The translations under genes were made by a program, and so were the position numbers. The notes beneath the pieces are model-generated. The model did no database searches and was not told the DNA's origin. It was given only the letters and a program-made list of their open reading frames with translations. From positions 109,674,823 through 109,738,822 of the forward strand of contig NC_064822.1 in assembly GCF_024166365.1 (NCBI RefSeq): 64,000 nucleotides of DNA. Reading direction: 5' to 3'. This DNA is from Elephas maximus indicus (lineage: Eukaryota > Chordata > Mammalia > Proboscidea > Elephantidae). Positions 45,301 through 55,009 of this stretch are shown here, in pieces (within the stretch, counting starts at the first letter, position 1; every line of letters begins with the position of its first letter).

Positions 45301-45520
45301 TTGGAGCGTAGAGACAGCAAGAAGCAGAGAAGGTAGGGAGAGGGAAAGAAAAACCAAAACACACAGGATGGGGCCAAAGAAAGGAGGGTGATCTGCTTCC
45401 ACATGCCTTCATTTCCCCTGTGAAGCTGTTGCCCGTAACAAGCACTCATCATCCAGCCTGTCGAGGGAGCCCCCAGTCCTCCAATTGTCCAACAGTGGGA
45501 CCCCTCTATGAATTCTTAGA
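42301..45520. other. Intergenic with scattered old repeat scraps
   Basis: L3-like at 43260-43420. A MER-like scrap at 44205-44255. Reversed MIR scrap at 44280-44345. The 146-codon frame at 42431-42871 has no recognisable domain. Otherwise unique. Confidence 0.45.
42649..42661 (-). promoter_or_regulatory. Weak CTCF-like motif
   Basis: Reverse complement ccacaagggggc departs from the CTCF core at one position. Confidence 0.3.
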
Positions 45521-45610
45521 GCACCCAAGACCCTTTCAGAAATAGCACAGAGCACTGGACTGGGAGTCAGGAGCCTGGGTCTCGTTGCCCATCTGTCACT
45601 AATGTGCTCA

Positions 45611-45809
45611 ACGCATTGCCATCAAATCGAGTCTGAATCATAGCCCCCCTATAGGTCAGAGTAGAACTGCCCCATAGGGTTTCCAAGGCTGTAATCTTTA
45701 CAGAAGCAGACTGCCACATCTTTCTCCTACGGAGCATCTGGTGGGTTTGAACCACTAACATTTTGATTAGTAGCCAAATGCTTAATGACTGTGCCACCAT
45801 GGCTCCCCT
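45611..45809 (-). repeat. AfroSINE, subtype with 'tctgcttct' insert, in MIR
   Basis: Reverse copy with ccaaggctgtaatctttaca and agcagactgccacatcttt, the same subtype as 11186. Bracketed by actaatgtgctca (45598-45610) and actaatgcactca (45810-45822), two mismatches. Confidence 0.95.
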
Positions 45810-45895
45810 ACTAATGCACTCAGTGACTTTGAAAAGGTATCTACCCCCACCAGGTCCTTAATTTCCCCAGCTGTTAAAAAATAGGGGGTGCACTA

Positions 45896-46189
45896 TTGTT
45901 GTTATTGTCAGCTGCTGTTGAGTTGGCCCTACTCACAGGGATCCTATGCACAACAGGATCAGACCATTGTGATCCATAGGGTTTTCACTGGCTGATTTTT
46001 AGAAGTAGATCACCAGCCCTTTCTTCCTAGTCTAACTTAGCTTGGAAAGCTCCACTGAAACCTGTTCAGCATCATAGCAAAAGCCTCCACTGCCAAACGG
46101 GTGATGGCTGTGCGTGAGATGCATCGGCCACGAACCCAGGTCTCTGGCATGGAGGGTGAGAGCTCTATGACCAAACCACCAAAGCCCCC
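45896..46189 (-). repeat. Long AfroSINE-type SINE with tRNA-Gly-like head, in MIR
   Basis: Reverse copy of the 35683 family: tail ttgttattgtcagctgctgt, middle gatttttagaagtagatcac, and a 70-base head at 46120-46189 whose reverse reads tttggtggtttggtcataga, gctctcaccctccatgcc, gacctgggttcg. Bracketed by agggggtgcacta (45883-45895) and agggggtacacta (46190-46202), one mismatch. Confidence 0.88.
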
Positions 46190-46404
46190 AGGGGGTACAC
46201 TAGGAGGTCTTTAAGATTGTGTCCACCCACTCCACTCAGAGAGGTCATGATGCCACATGCTTTGAGATGGTATAAGGCAGTGGCAGGGTGGCATAAAGGG
46301 CCTAAACTGAAAATCTGGACTCCTAGGATTCTCGTATTTCACAGATGGGGTCACTGTGCCCCAGAACAAGCCCATTGTGCCAGGACTAGGAGGCACTACA
46401 GACT

Positions 46405-46556
46405 TTGGAGCTCAAAGTATGATCCATATACCAGCAGCATCAGCACCAACTGAAGCAGCTTATAGATACACAGCATATCAGCAACGCCCCCCCAGACCTA
46501 CTCAATCAGAATCTGCATTTAAACAAGTCCTCAAGTGTAAAGTTTGAGAGCACTGA
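46405..46556 (+). repeat. MER5A hAT-Charlie element
   Basis: 'ccagcagcatcagcaccaac', 'cccagacctactcaatcaga' and 'aagtttgagagcactga'. Same family as 12790. Confidence 0.9.
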
Positions 46557-46557
46557 G

Positions 46558-46735
46558 ACAGTGGATAGTTAAGTGCATAAGTTTCCCATGAAGCCACAGA
46601 GCTCAGACCCAGGCCTTCATTTTGCTCATCTGTAAAATGGACAAAATCTGCTTCACAGGATTGTTGTGAGGATTATAGCCAATATTGAATGAGATGTGTT
46701 TGACACAGTGCTTGGCACATGGTGAGCACCCAATG
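46558..46735 (+). repeat. MIR
   Basis: 'ttttgctcatctgtaaaatg', 'attgttgtgaggattatagc' and 'cagtgcttggcacatggtga' in order. Confidence 0.9.
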
Positions 46736-46798
46736 AGCAATAAGAGATGGTTTGGGAGACCATGGTTTTCACCATTGTATGGGATATATTATGCCTAA

Positions 46799-46956
46799 AA
46801 TATCCGTTGCCATTGAGTAGATTCCGACTCATAGTGACCCTATAGGACAGAGAAGAACTGCCCCATAGCGTTACCAAGGAGCTCCTGGTGGATTCAAACT
46901 GCTGAGCTTTTGGTTAGCAGCCAACCTTTTTAACCACTGTGTCACCAGAGTTTCCG
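46799..46956 (-). repeat. AfroSINE, short form
   Basis: gttgccattgagtagattcc ... ctgcccc ... ttaaccactgtgtcaccaga. Flanked by tatattatgcctaa (46785-46798) and tacattatctctaa (46957-46970), three mismatches. Confidence 0.94.
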
Positions 46957-46977
46957 TACATTATCTCTAACCCATTA

Positions 46978-47038
46978 AAAAAAAACCCATTGCCGTTGAG
47001 TCGGTTCCGACTCATAGTGACCCTATAGGACAGAGTAA
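46978..47038 (-). repeat. AfroSINE 3' end, truncated
   Basis: A-run then cccattgccgttgagtcggt and cctataggacagagta. Very close to the AfroSINE consensus, so young; only about 55 bases of the 3' end are present. Confidence 0.92.
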
Positions 47039-47064
47039 GGGGCAACAGTATGTCTAGTACTTGG

Positions 47065-47295
47065 CAATTGGTTGGGACAGCCTGGTTTCCTGCTGGCTGT
47101 GTGATCTCAGGCAAGGCCCTTGACGTCTCTGGGCCTCAATTTCCTCATGTGTAGAATGAGGTCAGAGTACCTTCCTTGTAAGATTATTGAAGGATTAAGT
47201 GATTAAATGATGCAGATGGTAATAACCACTTCACAAATGTTGGCCACAATAATAGTAACAATAATAGCTTCTACTATCATTATTATTATTATGAG
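47065..47295 (+). repeat. MIR followed by a TAA/TTA microsatellite
   Basis: MIR core 'ctcaatttcctcatgtgtag' at about 47065-47245, then aataatagtaacaataatag and tcattattattattatgag. Confidence 0.85.
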
Positions 47296-47564
47296 AGCCC
47301 CCATCTCAGATACCCAGATTCTAGGGAAGGAGGGAAATCTCCTTTATCCAGATTGTTAGCTGGGGCATGAGGAAGAAGCCAGAGCAGAGATGGGAGCCAG
47401 AGAAGCAGAGGACAACTAGACCACTTCCAGGACGGAGGCAGCCTCAGCCACGGAGGACTAAGCCGTCACTTGTTCTGAGGCCCAAGTTTCTGAATGGAAC
47501 AGGATTCACACCCACATCATGCTGACCCACAGACCCTGATAAGAGCAACGGAGTAGGAGTCTGA

Positions 47565-47680
47565 AAGCTCTGCTACAAACTCACTGTGCAAGCATGAGCA
47601 AGCAGCTTGCCTTCTCTGGGCCTCAGCCTCTTCACCTGAAGATAGGAGGATTGGACCCTTAGACAATCACCAAGCTCCTT
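47565..47680 (+). repeat. MIR fragment
   Basis: 'gcaagcatgagcaagcagct' and 'ggcctcagcctcttcacctg' follow the MIR core. Confidence 0.7.
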
Positions 47681-47953
47681 CTGGCTGTAGCAGGCTGATT
47701 TGGTGGTTCTGGTACATTCTAAGATACACACCTGCCCCTGTAACATGGATAACCACAGGGCAGGCCATCTGCCTCGCCACACATACACACACAGAGGCAC
47801 AGGAGTAGGAAGAAGGCACCCTGGAATCAACTTGGCCTTGCCACAGACACACAACCACTGTGCTCCCTTCATTGCCCTCCTTGCCCACTTCCCTTTTAGG
47901 GCCAGGTGAGCCTGGGCACACCCCTTCCTGGGTAGCACAGTCTAGGCATCTGC

Positions 47954-47966
47954 TGCCCCCTGCTGG
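47954..47966 (-). promoter_or_regulatory. CTCF motif, strong
   Basis: Reverse complement CCAGCAGGGGGCA is a textbook CTCF core, with flanking tagc.. context. Occupancy unknown. Confidence 0.65.
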
Positions 47967-48164
47967 CTAGCTAAGGGATGGCCGCCTAGCTTGCAGAGCC
48001 AGGCTCAGGGGGCCTGACCTGGTAGGAGGTGGGATGTCCATGCACCCTGTCCTCAGAGCTGCTCCATCCCTCCAGGATCAGGGTGAGAGTTATGAGAAGG
48101 AATTAAGAGAAGAAAATCCATTGGTCGACTGGATCCCTCTGCAGGGAAGAGAAACGAATGAACA

Positions 48165-48335
48165 GACACGCTGATACTTATGACATTAACAATGAGGTGG
48201 CACTTATGAGCTAGGCACTGTTCTAAGCACCTTAAAATATTACCTCATCTGTCCTCACAGCTAGGGACTGCACTATTTTCCATTTTACAGGTAAGGAGAG
48301 GTTCAAGGCAGGAAAGTTCCAAAGTTACCCCACAC
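48165..48335 (-). repeat. MIR
   Basis: 'tgagctaggcactgttctaa', 'cattttacaggtaaggagag' in reversed order. Confidence 0.88.
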
Positions 48336-48915
48336 AGAGGCATCTGTCTAGACCACTAGGCTGTTCTGCCCCACAGACAGGAAGGGGCTGAGAGAGACCA
48401 AGCAGAGGTAGAGACACTTGGACACTGCTGTGTGAAACAAGAGAGAAATCTCTAGAAGAGAGGAGGGAGATGGGGGGGGTGGAAATGGGAGGGGGAGGGA
48501 ATAGGAGAGAGCAGCAGGATGGCCAGGACAGGGAGTGGAGGGAGGCGGGCTCCCCTTTGACCCCAGGGCCCCAAAGATGCTATCAGGCCAGACCCGGCCG
48601 GAAAATCCTTCCTAGATCCTTCCACATTCCAGCCTCTGCCGGGCTGGTTTTACAGCCTTGTAGTGCAGCCCCGACACTGTTTATGACAGCCCCATTCTCC
48701 GGTCCTTGTCTCCAGGCCCCAAAGGCATCTGGCCAAGCTGAGGGACGAAAGGCTTGTGGGGGCAGGGGTCCACCGCCCAACTTCCCAGCCCCTCCTTTGA
48801 ACCCTGCCGGGCGCCGGAAGGAGGGGGCTGGGTGGGCGCCACCAGGGCCCCTTCCAGGCTCCTTACTTTGACTCTGGGAGGGAGGAGGCATACCCCCAGC
48901 ATGGGCCACCGTGAA
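48336..48915. other. Intergenic, GC-rich unique sequence
   Basis: Purine-rich at 48440-48550, GC-rich after. cacattccagcct, gacactgtttatgacagc at 48625-48690 may be regulatory. No gene recognised. Confidence 0.4.
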
Positions 48916-48919
48916 AAGG

Positions 48920-49115
48920 CCAGACACTTAATTCTAGCTCTGCCAGTTCCTGGCTCTATGACCTTGGGTACATGATTTAACCTTCTTCAGCCTCAGTTTT
49001 TCCTTCTGTAAAATGAAAATAATAGTATCTCACATTCGTTTTGAGAATTTCGCTTATTACATGTAGAAAGTGCCTGCCCTGAACTGTAGCTGGTATCATT
49101 AGCTATTGTAGAGTT
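48920..49115 (+). repeat. MIR
   Basis: 'ctatgaccttgggtacatga', 'cagtttttccttctgtaaaa' and 'tagaaagtgcctgccct' in order. Confidence 0.9.
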
Positions 49116-49305
49116 TGTGGATAAAACGAAGAACTAGAGATTCCCACCCCATTTAGTATCGTCTTCATGGTCCTAGAAGTGTCCTGCTACCACTACCCCC
49201 AAGTCAGTCATTACGCTGCAAGCTTCCACTGTCTTACCTCTCACCAGGGTCACCCCACCCTGAGCCCCTCCGCCTCCTCACCCTTCTGCCTGGGTTTGTG
49301 TGTGT

Positions 49306-49318
49306 TGCCCTCTGCTGG
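49306..49318 (-). promoter_or_regulatory. CTCF motif, strong
   Basis: Reverse complement CCAGCAGAGGGCA. Same orientation as the site 1.35 kb to the left. Confidence 0.65.
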
Positions 49319-49842
49319 CAATGGGCAGAACTGCATGCTCTTCTCCCCTTGGCAATCTGGAAACCTGAGGAGCCAGAAGGTTCTCCCCAGTGCTTGGGGT
49401 GTCTGGGACAACCACTAGGGCATCCATAAAAGGGCCTTGGAGTATAGGGCCCAGGGATGAATGGAGTAGGATTCGGGGACTAGAACACCTGTTTTCTAGA
49501 GGAAAGTTTGGGCAGATGAAACTGAATGGAAGAAGAAGAGACTTGAAGGAGGGATTCCCAGTGATGCTGGGCAGGGTTAGCGAAGAGGAATGGGGTGAGA
49601 GAAAGTATAAGACACCTTTTTCCAGAGAGGTCCCAGCCTAAGAAAGACTGGGGAGAGGGAAGCACATGGAGACAGAGTCGTATCTGTGATGTCTCCTAGA
49701 GACATACAGAAAAGGGGGGCACCAGGAATGGGAGGAAGATGCCCTCCCAACATACACCAAGGATAAAAAATTAGGAAGAGTTTAATTGAGTCTGTCTGCA
49801 GTCAAGAAAAAGACTCAGGCAGGGCTGGAGCTGGTTCCCTGG
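49319..49842. other. Intergenic, no recognised gene
   Basis: Unique sequence, purine-leaning. Confidence 0.5.
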
Positions 49843-49896
49843 AGTGTCTTCTGGCTGAGGAGTGTCTTCTGGCTGAAGACTGTCTTCTAGCTGAAG
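49843..49896 (+). repeat. 18-bp tandem repeat, three copies
   Basis: Units agtgtcttctggctgagg, agtgtcttctggctgaag and actgtcttctagctgaag follow head to tail with one to three changes. Confidence 0.93.
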
Positions 49897-50820
49897 ACTA
49901 ACGACCCCCAGTGAGAATCTGGAGGGAAGAATACGCATCCCCTGCCCTCCCCGCTCTTACCCCTTCCACTCCCCACTCCCCCAATCTCTTGCAGAGAAAG
50001 AGATGGAAGTAAGACAAGGGGAAGAACTTGTAACCTTGGCTGAGACTGGGCTGCGTTACCCTTTCTGACCCTGGGGTCCTGAGAACCCACCCATGCCTGT
50101 GAGGTGCCCACTCAGAGGTGGTACCAGGTGATTTCCTAAGAGGGCAAGTCAATCTCAGAGGACTTTGGATGCTAGTCCTTTCCTTCAAGCCCTCAGCAAC
50201 AAGTCCTTGAACAATGTCAAGGGCTGCAGGGCTGCGGAGCTGCGGTCCCCCTTTCCACCTCCCCAGACTTTGTCAGGTCTGCTCTCTCTGCTCCATACCC
50301 TTCCCCACCAGCTGCCTCCACCACACACCGCCACCATCCCCAACCGCCAAGAATTCCAAACAAGAGGCCTGGTTCCCGGCCCCATGTTTATCTCATGACA
50401 GGCTCTATCATGTCAGGAGCTGCCCCTGGGCCTGACCCCCTGCCCGCCCCTGGAGCTCTGCTCTGATGAGAAGATACACTGAACAGGGATGCCCAGTGGA
50501 CAGGCCCCCGGGGGCCAGGGTCTATGGAATGCAGGAGTCCCATAGCCTTACAGCAGCCTAAGCCCCAAACAGGTGGGGCCAGACATTTGAGGGCCTCTTC
50601 TTTCTCAGGATCTCTGGGCCACCTCCAGCTCCTTCCTCTTCCCAGCTATCCCTGCATTCAGCCTCCCCAACCCAGGAACCTGACCCACCACCACCACCAC
50701 CACTGAGCCCCCTGTCAGCCTGACTATCTCCTCTAGTCGGCAAGGTCCAGGCTCTCAGACCGAGGCCCTCCCCTTCCCTGTTAGAGCAGGGTCTTGGTGA
50801 AGGGCCTGCAAAGAGGGCAC
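49897..50820. other. Intergenic, GC-rich; short (CCA)n
   Basis: Unique apart from accaccaccaccaccac at 50687-50703. No gene. Confidence 0.5.
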
Positions 50821-50824
50821 CAAG

Positions 50825-50960
50825 AGAAGGAATAAACAAACAGTGAACGGGAGAGGAACTGGAGATACAAAAATGAAACTGATCCCGAGCAGGTCATAAA
50901 CAAAGCAGTACCCACTATAAATAAAGAGTAAAATTTACCATAAACAGAAAGTGAAATGAG
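50825..50960. promoter_or_regulatory. Cluster of forkhead-type sites
   Basis: ATAAACA occurs at 50832-50838, 50896-50902 and 50940-50946, plus ataaataaag at about 50917. It may be a decayed A-rich repeat rather than an enhancer. Confidence 0.35.
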
Positions 50961-52015
50961 CTATGAACAGAGGGATCTGGAGCAGTTAAAAACATGATCA
51001 CAAATCTCTTCCCCCTCCGCTGAGTAGAAGGAAGGGGATCTGGGAGCACCTGGCCCCGAGGAAAAGGAGCCCTGGGAAGTGGGACACAAGGGACAAGAGC
51101 TCTCGGTTTTCTGAAGGGGCACCACATAGGCATATAGTTGATGGTATCTCCAAACAGCAAGATGGATGGAGGTAAGACTTGCAAAAGAACTTCCTGGTGT
51201 CAAAGGCAAATATAATCTGCTACCACTTCACTATCCATTTTTATTCTCACATCTCCCCTTAACCGCCCTTGGCTATAGTCCCAGGAAATGGCCCAGAAGG
51301 AAAGATTCAAGGAGCTGGGACCCACTCCAAACCTCAGGAAAGAGAACCTTGAGTGGGGTGAGAGGTGTGGAAAGGAGAGCACAGAAAAGGAATCCCCAGC
51401 CACCCCAGCAAGACAAAAATCCAGAATTCTGGAGCTGACAGGATTCCAAATCCAAAGGTAAAGAACTATTTCTATCCTTCTTCCTCCTCTTTTCTCCTTA
51501 CCTGTCTCACCTTGCTTTTCCTCCTCCCTGTGTTCTCTGCCCCTTCTATTTCTCTCTGTCTCTGGTGGCATCTACACCATCCCAAAGCGTCATGTCCAAA
51601 GGCAGAGTTTTTAATCAATGCCAGAATGGTTCTCATGCATCAAATGACCAGTCAGACCGAGGTAGTGGGAATATCTGGCACCTTAGGGACTCTCTCCTCC
51701 AACCCGTCTTTCCCAGCTCCGTTCCCCCTCTGTCCCATACACACAAGTGTGCAATTTCTCTTCATTTCCCTTTCATTTTGTGTACATCTCCTGCCTCCTT
51801 TCTTCTATCTAAACTCTGGAAGACAGGAGGAGAATGTCGACATGTGTGCTGCCCTGGCAAAGAGACCCAAATAGACCCACCCATTTCTTTCCTAATCTCA
51901 AAGTGTGGCTGTGAGGGTGAGGGAAGAAATGGGAACTACAAAACTTCTCAAGCCTTGCTAGCATCAGGAGGAAGTCCAGATGAAGCCAGACCTCAGAGCC
52001 ATAACCTGCTCCACC
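50961..52015. other. Intergenic, no recognised gene
   Basis: Unique; CT-rich 51470-51560. The frames of 169 and 176 codons here lack protein-like features and cross each other. Confidence 0.5.
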
Positions 52016-52019
52016 ACTG

Positions 52020-52140
52020 CTCCCCCGACACACAATTACTATGCATAGTGCACAGCTGGGTGATTAATGACCTGATTAATAATTACTCAGGCTAATAAAA
52101 TAATTAATTAATTTGGCAAGCCATTTTTTATCTGTTCATC
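52020..52140. promoter_or_regulatory. Candidate HOX-responsive enhancer, dense TAAT cores
   Basis: Two PBX/HOX composites TGATTAAT at 52061-52068 and 52073-52080 (12 bases apart, about one helical turn), plus aataattac, ggctaataaaataattaatt and an upstream cacaattactatgcat. More than eight TAAT/ATTA cores in 120 bases of non-repeat DNA. Confidence 0.55.
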
Positions 52141-52840
52141 CTCAGACTGGAACTCTGCAACTAGGAGTTTGGGAATCTCCCCTCCAGGCTCTTTCAGAAA
52201 TGTGATCATTAATATGGGGAGGGAAGGGCAGAGGATGACACTCCTTCACCCTGAGACCCTCCCAAAGTGGAGAGGAAAGGGGCCCAGGGCTCTCTGAGAA
52301 TGAAGACTTGGGAAGGACTGAAACAAACCGACCAGGTAACCTCAAACCCAGGAAGGGAGCTGACCAGGGAGGCAGAGGATTGGGCTGGGGTAGGGGAGAT
52401 AGAGAGCACCACAAGCAACTTAGGCTAGGGGTCTGAGCTGCCGAGTACCCAGGTTTTGGGGAATTCTTGGATGTGTTCTCTCTAGCAAATGATTGATGAT
52501 GCTATTTTCAACAAATGGTCTTTATCTCACCTCTTGTCTCCCAAATTCATGATTTTCCCCCAAGCCCCAGGCTAGACAAGGGGGACCCAGGGAGTTCTGT
52601 AGTAGGGGTAGACCGATTTGGGGATGTAGCCCAGGAGTCAGTGGGGAGTCTCTGGACCTCTATAGAGGGGAGAAGCCTTCCCCCAGCTGTTTCCAGGCTC
52701 TTGCAGTACTAAGTTCTGCATCGGACTTAGATTTGGATCCCCAGAACCAGAGGATCTGGAGTGTTCCCTCCCCACAGGAGGGAGGAAGAAGGAGGGTGGG
52801 GGAGAGGCAGAGGCCTGCCCGGAGAGTGAGGTGACTGATC
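52141..52840. other. Intergenic, no recognised gene
   Basis: Unique sequence. Confidence 0.5.
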
Positions 52841-52844
52841 AGGC

Positions 52845-53015
52845 AGTCTTTAAACAGATAAAGGCAGCCGTGCCATGTTCCGGGCCCAGGGGCAGACAGG
52901 AGACACCCCTTCTCTGGAGGCAGGACCGTGTCTGGGACTAAGGCACCTGTCGGCCATTAGCTAGGCTGACCTATATCGGGCTCTCAGTTATCTGGGCTTG
53001 AGGTTATCTGGTCAG
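52845..53015. promoter_or_regulatory. Candidate element with three GATA sites
   Basis: AGATAA at 52856-52861; TTATCT (reversed) at 52988-52993 and 53004-53009, 16 bases apart. Non-repeat sequence; function inferred. Confidence 0.35.
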
Positions 53016-53199
53016 CTTGTTTCAGTCCTTCCCAAGTCTTCATTCTCAGAGAGCCCTCAGGCCCTTCCACTCCACCTTGGGAGGGTCTCAGGGTGAAGGA
53101 GTACCAATCCCAGCCTTTCCCTCCCCCCTCAGACCTGGCCCTAGAGAACTCTAGTGCTAGAGGGAAAACGAACTTGTAATTAGAGAACACCTCAGGATA

Positions 53200-53247
53200 A
53201 ATGGCATTTAAAAAAGAGATGTTGAAAAATGTTGAATTGGCAAATGT

Positions 53248-53252
<5 letters not shown>
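53200..53252 (+). repeat. L1 3' terminus
   Basis: 'gttgaaaaatgttgaattgg' and 'caaatgttgttt' match the L1 3' end wording also seen at 11895. Confidence 0.65.

Positions 53253-53330
<78 letters not shown>
53253..53330. repeat. (TA)39 microsatellite
   Basis: 78 uninterrupted bases of TA, followed by a T run at 53335-53348. It starts exactly at the L1 3' terminus. Confidence 0.97.
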
Positions 53331-53333
<3 letters not shown>

Positions 53334-53355
53334 CTTTTTTTTTTTTTTCCTAAGT

Positions 53356-54092
53356 GTGTATAAAGTCCATGCTAGCACAGGAACATCCTGCCTGGAGTGT
53401 CAGAGGAAAAAATTCCAGAGGAAAGGACATTTGAACTGGGACTTGAGGAACTGGAAAAAAAAAAAAAAAAAACCGCTTGCCATGAAGCTGACTGACTCAT
53501 GGCGACACCATGTGTGTCAGAATAGAACTGTGCCCCATAGCATTTTCAATGGCTGATTTTCTAGAAGTAAATCACCAGGGCTTTCTTCTGAGGTGCCTCT
53601 GGGTGGACTCGAGCCTCTAAATTTTTGGTTAGCAGTGGAGTGCTTTACCTGTTTGTAACACCCAGGGCTCTCGGCCTTGAGGAATGTAGAAATTTGCCAA
53701 GTGAAGACAGAAAAGCATGTGCGAAGACATGGAAGAGCAGGGTGTGTTTGAAGAATTGCTAGCAGGGAGGCAAGCAGGGAACCTGATGAGATGGGAGGCT
53801 TCTGCTTGGCCAGATGACAAAGGGTCAAGGTGGCATGAGCCACAGTCTGGACCTTTTCTTGTAGGCAATGGGGAGACTGGACTTTTAAGTGGAAAGCGAT
53901 CTGTACAGATTTGTACGTTAGAAAGAAAATATGGGCAGTGGAGAGGAGGGGCCATGGGAGGCAGGGAGCTAGAAGGCAGGAACAATCATTCAGGTGAGAG
54001 ATTCTGAAGGATTGACAGGTCGGGACCAGGCAGTGGCCAGTCATCTGGGAGAAGGCAGACTAGATTTCAAGTCTCCATAAGCCTGGACATAA
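53356..54092 (-). repeat. L2 element split by AfroSINE
   Basis: Reversed L2: 'cattt gaactgggacttga' region at 53430, then after the SINE 'ccagatgacaaagggtcaag', 'gcaatggggagactggactt', 'acaatcattcaggtgagaga'. The 175-codon frame is LINE debris. Confidence 0.7.
53455..53675 (-). repeat. AfroSINE, 'atctacttc' long form, in L2
   Basis: An 18-base A run, then cgcttgccatgaagctgact, ccccatagcattttcaatgg, tagaagtaaatcaccagggc and a head ending cacccagggctc. Flanked by cttgaggaa at 53442-53450 and 53676-53684. Confidence 0.92.
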
Positions 54093-54093
54093 A

Positions 54094-54250
54094 GAGGTCC
54101 TGGTGGCGTAGTGGTTAAGAGTTACGGCTGCTAACCAAAAGGTCGGCAGTTCGAATCCACCAGCCGCTCCTTGGAAACTCTATGGGGCAGTTCTACTCCG
54201 TCTTACAGGGTCACTATGAGTTGGAATCGACTCGACAGCAGTGGGTATTT
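54094..54250 (+). repeat. AfroSINE, short form, near consensus
   Basis: aggtcctggtggcgtagtgg, ggctgctaaccaaaaggtcg, gcagttcgaatccaccagcc (intact box B), ccttggaaactctatggggc, ttggaatcgactcgacagca. The least diverged full-length copy here. Confidence 0.97.
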
Positions 54251-54439
54251 AAGCCTGAGGCTGTTGAGATTTTTCTCCTGGCCGCCTCCTGCCTGCCGTC
54301 CAGTGTGGTTGCGGAACTGGGCAGAAAACTTGGGACTTTGATTCACCCACACTTCTAGTGACGGGAGAGAGCTGGACCCACCACGGAGCTGAGGGGTGGG
54401 CAGAACCGGGCCCAGCTAGGGAGTCGGACGTCCTGACTT

Positions 54440-54700
54440 CAGCTGGAGGGGCGTGGCGGGGATAAGCAGAAACCCGCCCATTTGGTGGCGATAGGAAAGA
54501 GGGCGGCCGCAGTGGTGCCCCCCATGGCCAGCAGAGGGCGCGCGGGAGGCGGGCCGGACCTAAAAAGGTCTCTATAGCTGCTGCAGTCGGCGCCCTCTGC
54601 CGGAGGCCAGGCCCAGAAATTCGGTCTGGTTGCTCCCACAGTAGGGCCTCTCTAGTCCTGGCTTCCTGGGCCTGCGCCACGATGGGCAACACCCAAAATC
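54440..54700. promoter_or_regulatory. CpG-rich block with paired, facing CTCF motifs
   Basis: CCAGCAGAGGGCG on the plus strand at 54528-54540, and on the minus strand CCGGCAGAGGGCG at 54603-54591. The two cores face each other 50 bases apart inside CpG-rich DNA. Such blocks often act as domain boundaries; occupancy is not known. Confidence 0.6.
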
Positions 54701-55009
54701 CCCCAGGTAACTAGGATCCTGTTCTGGAGAATCAGATCCTGGGTCTGGAACAGCAGGTTCCGAGGACCACCGGTCGCATTCTTGGGTTCCCTCTCTACAT
54801 CTAACAGCTCTCCAGCTTCTGCTTGATAACCTCCAGGTAACCACTCCAAGAGTCTCAACACCGGTGTATGTGAGTGTATCTACGCCTGTGCACGCAACTG
54901 TCAGAGTGGCTGGAACTCCCGTAGCTTACATTTGCATAAAACAAGATACTTGCGCTTCCATTACTTCCCGCAGTCCTCCTTTTGACAGCCTGGGAAGTGA
55001 ACAAGACAT

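Larger units (their letters stand above)
45530..46215 (+). repeat. MIR broken by two SINE insertions
   Basis: MIR sequence (actggactgggagtcaggag) runs to 45610, resumes at 45810 (actcagtgactttgaaaagg, taatttccccagctgttaaa) to 45895, and its continuation follows the second SINE at 46190. Both breaks carry target duplications. Confidence 0.85.

Noticed and set aside
51365-52095. Overlapping 169- and 176-codon plus-strand frames
   Set aside because: They overlap in different frames over the same unique DNA, and neither shows protein-like composition or a family match.
53253-53330. CRISPR-like or satellite array
   Set aside because: It is a plain TA dinucleotide microsatellite; no spacer structure exists anywhere in the window.
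53517-54044. 175-codon minus-strand frame
   Set aside because: Runs through AfroSINE and decayed L2 sequence.
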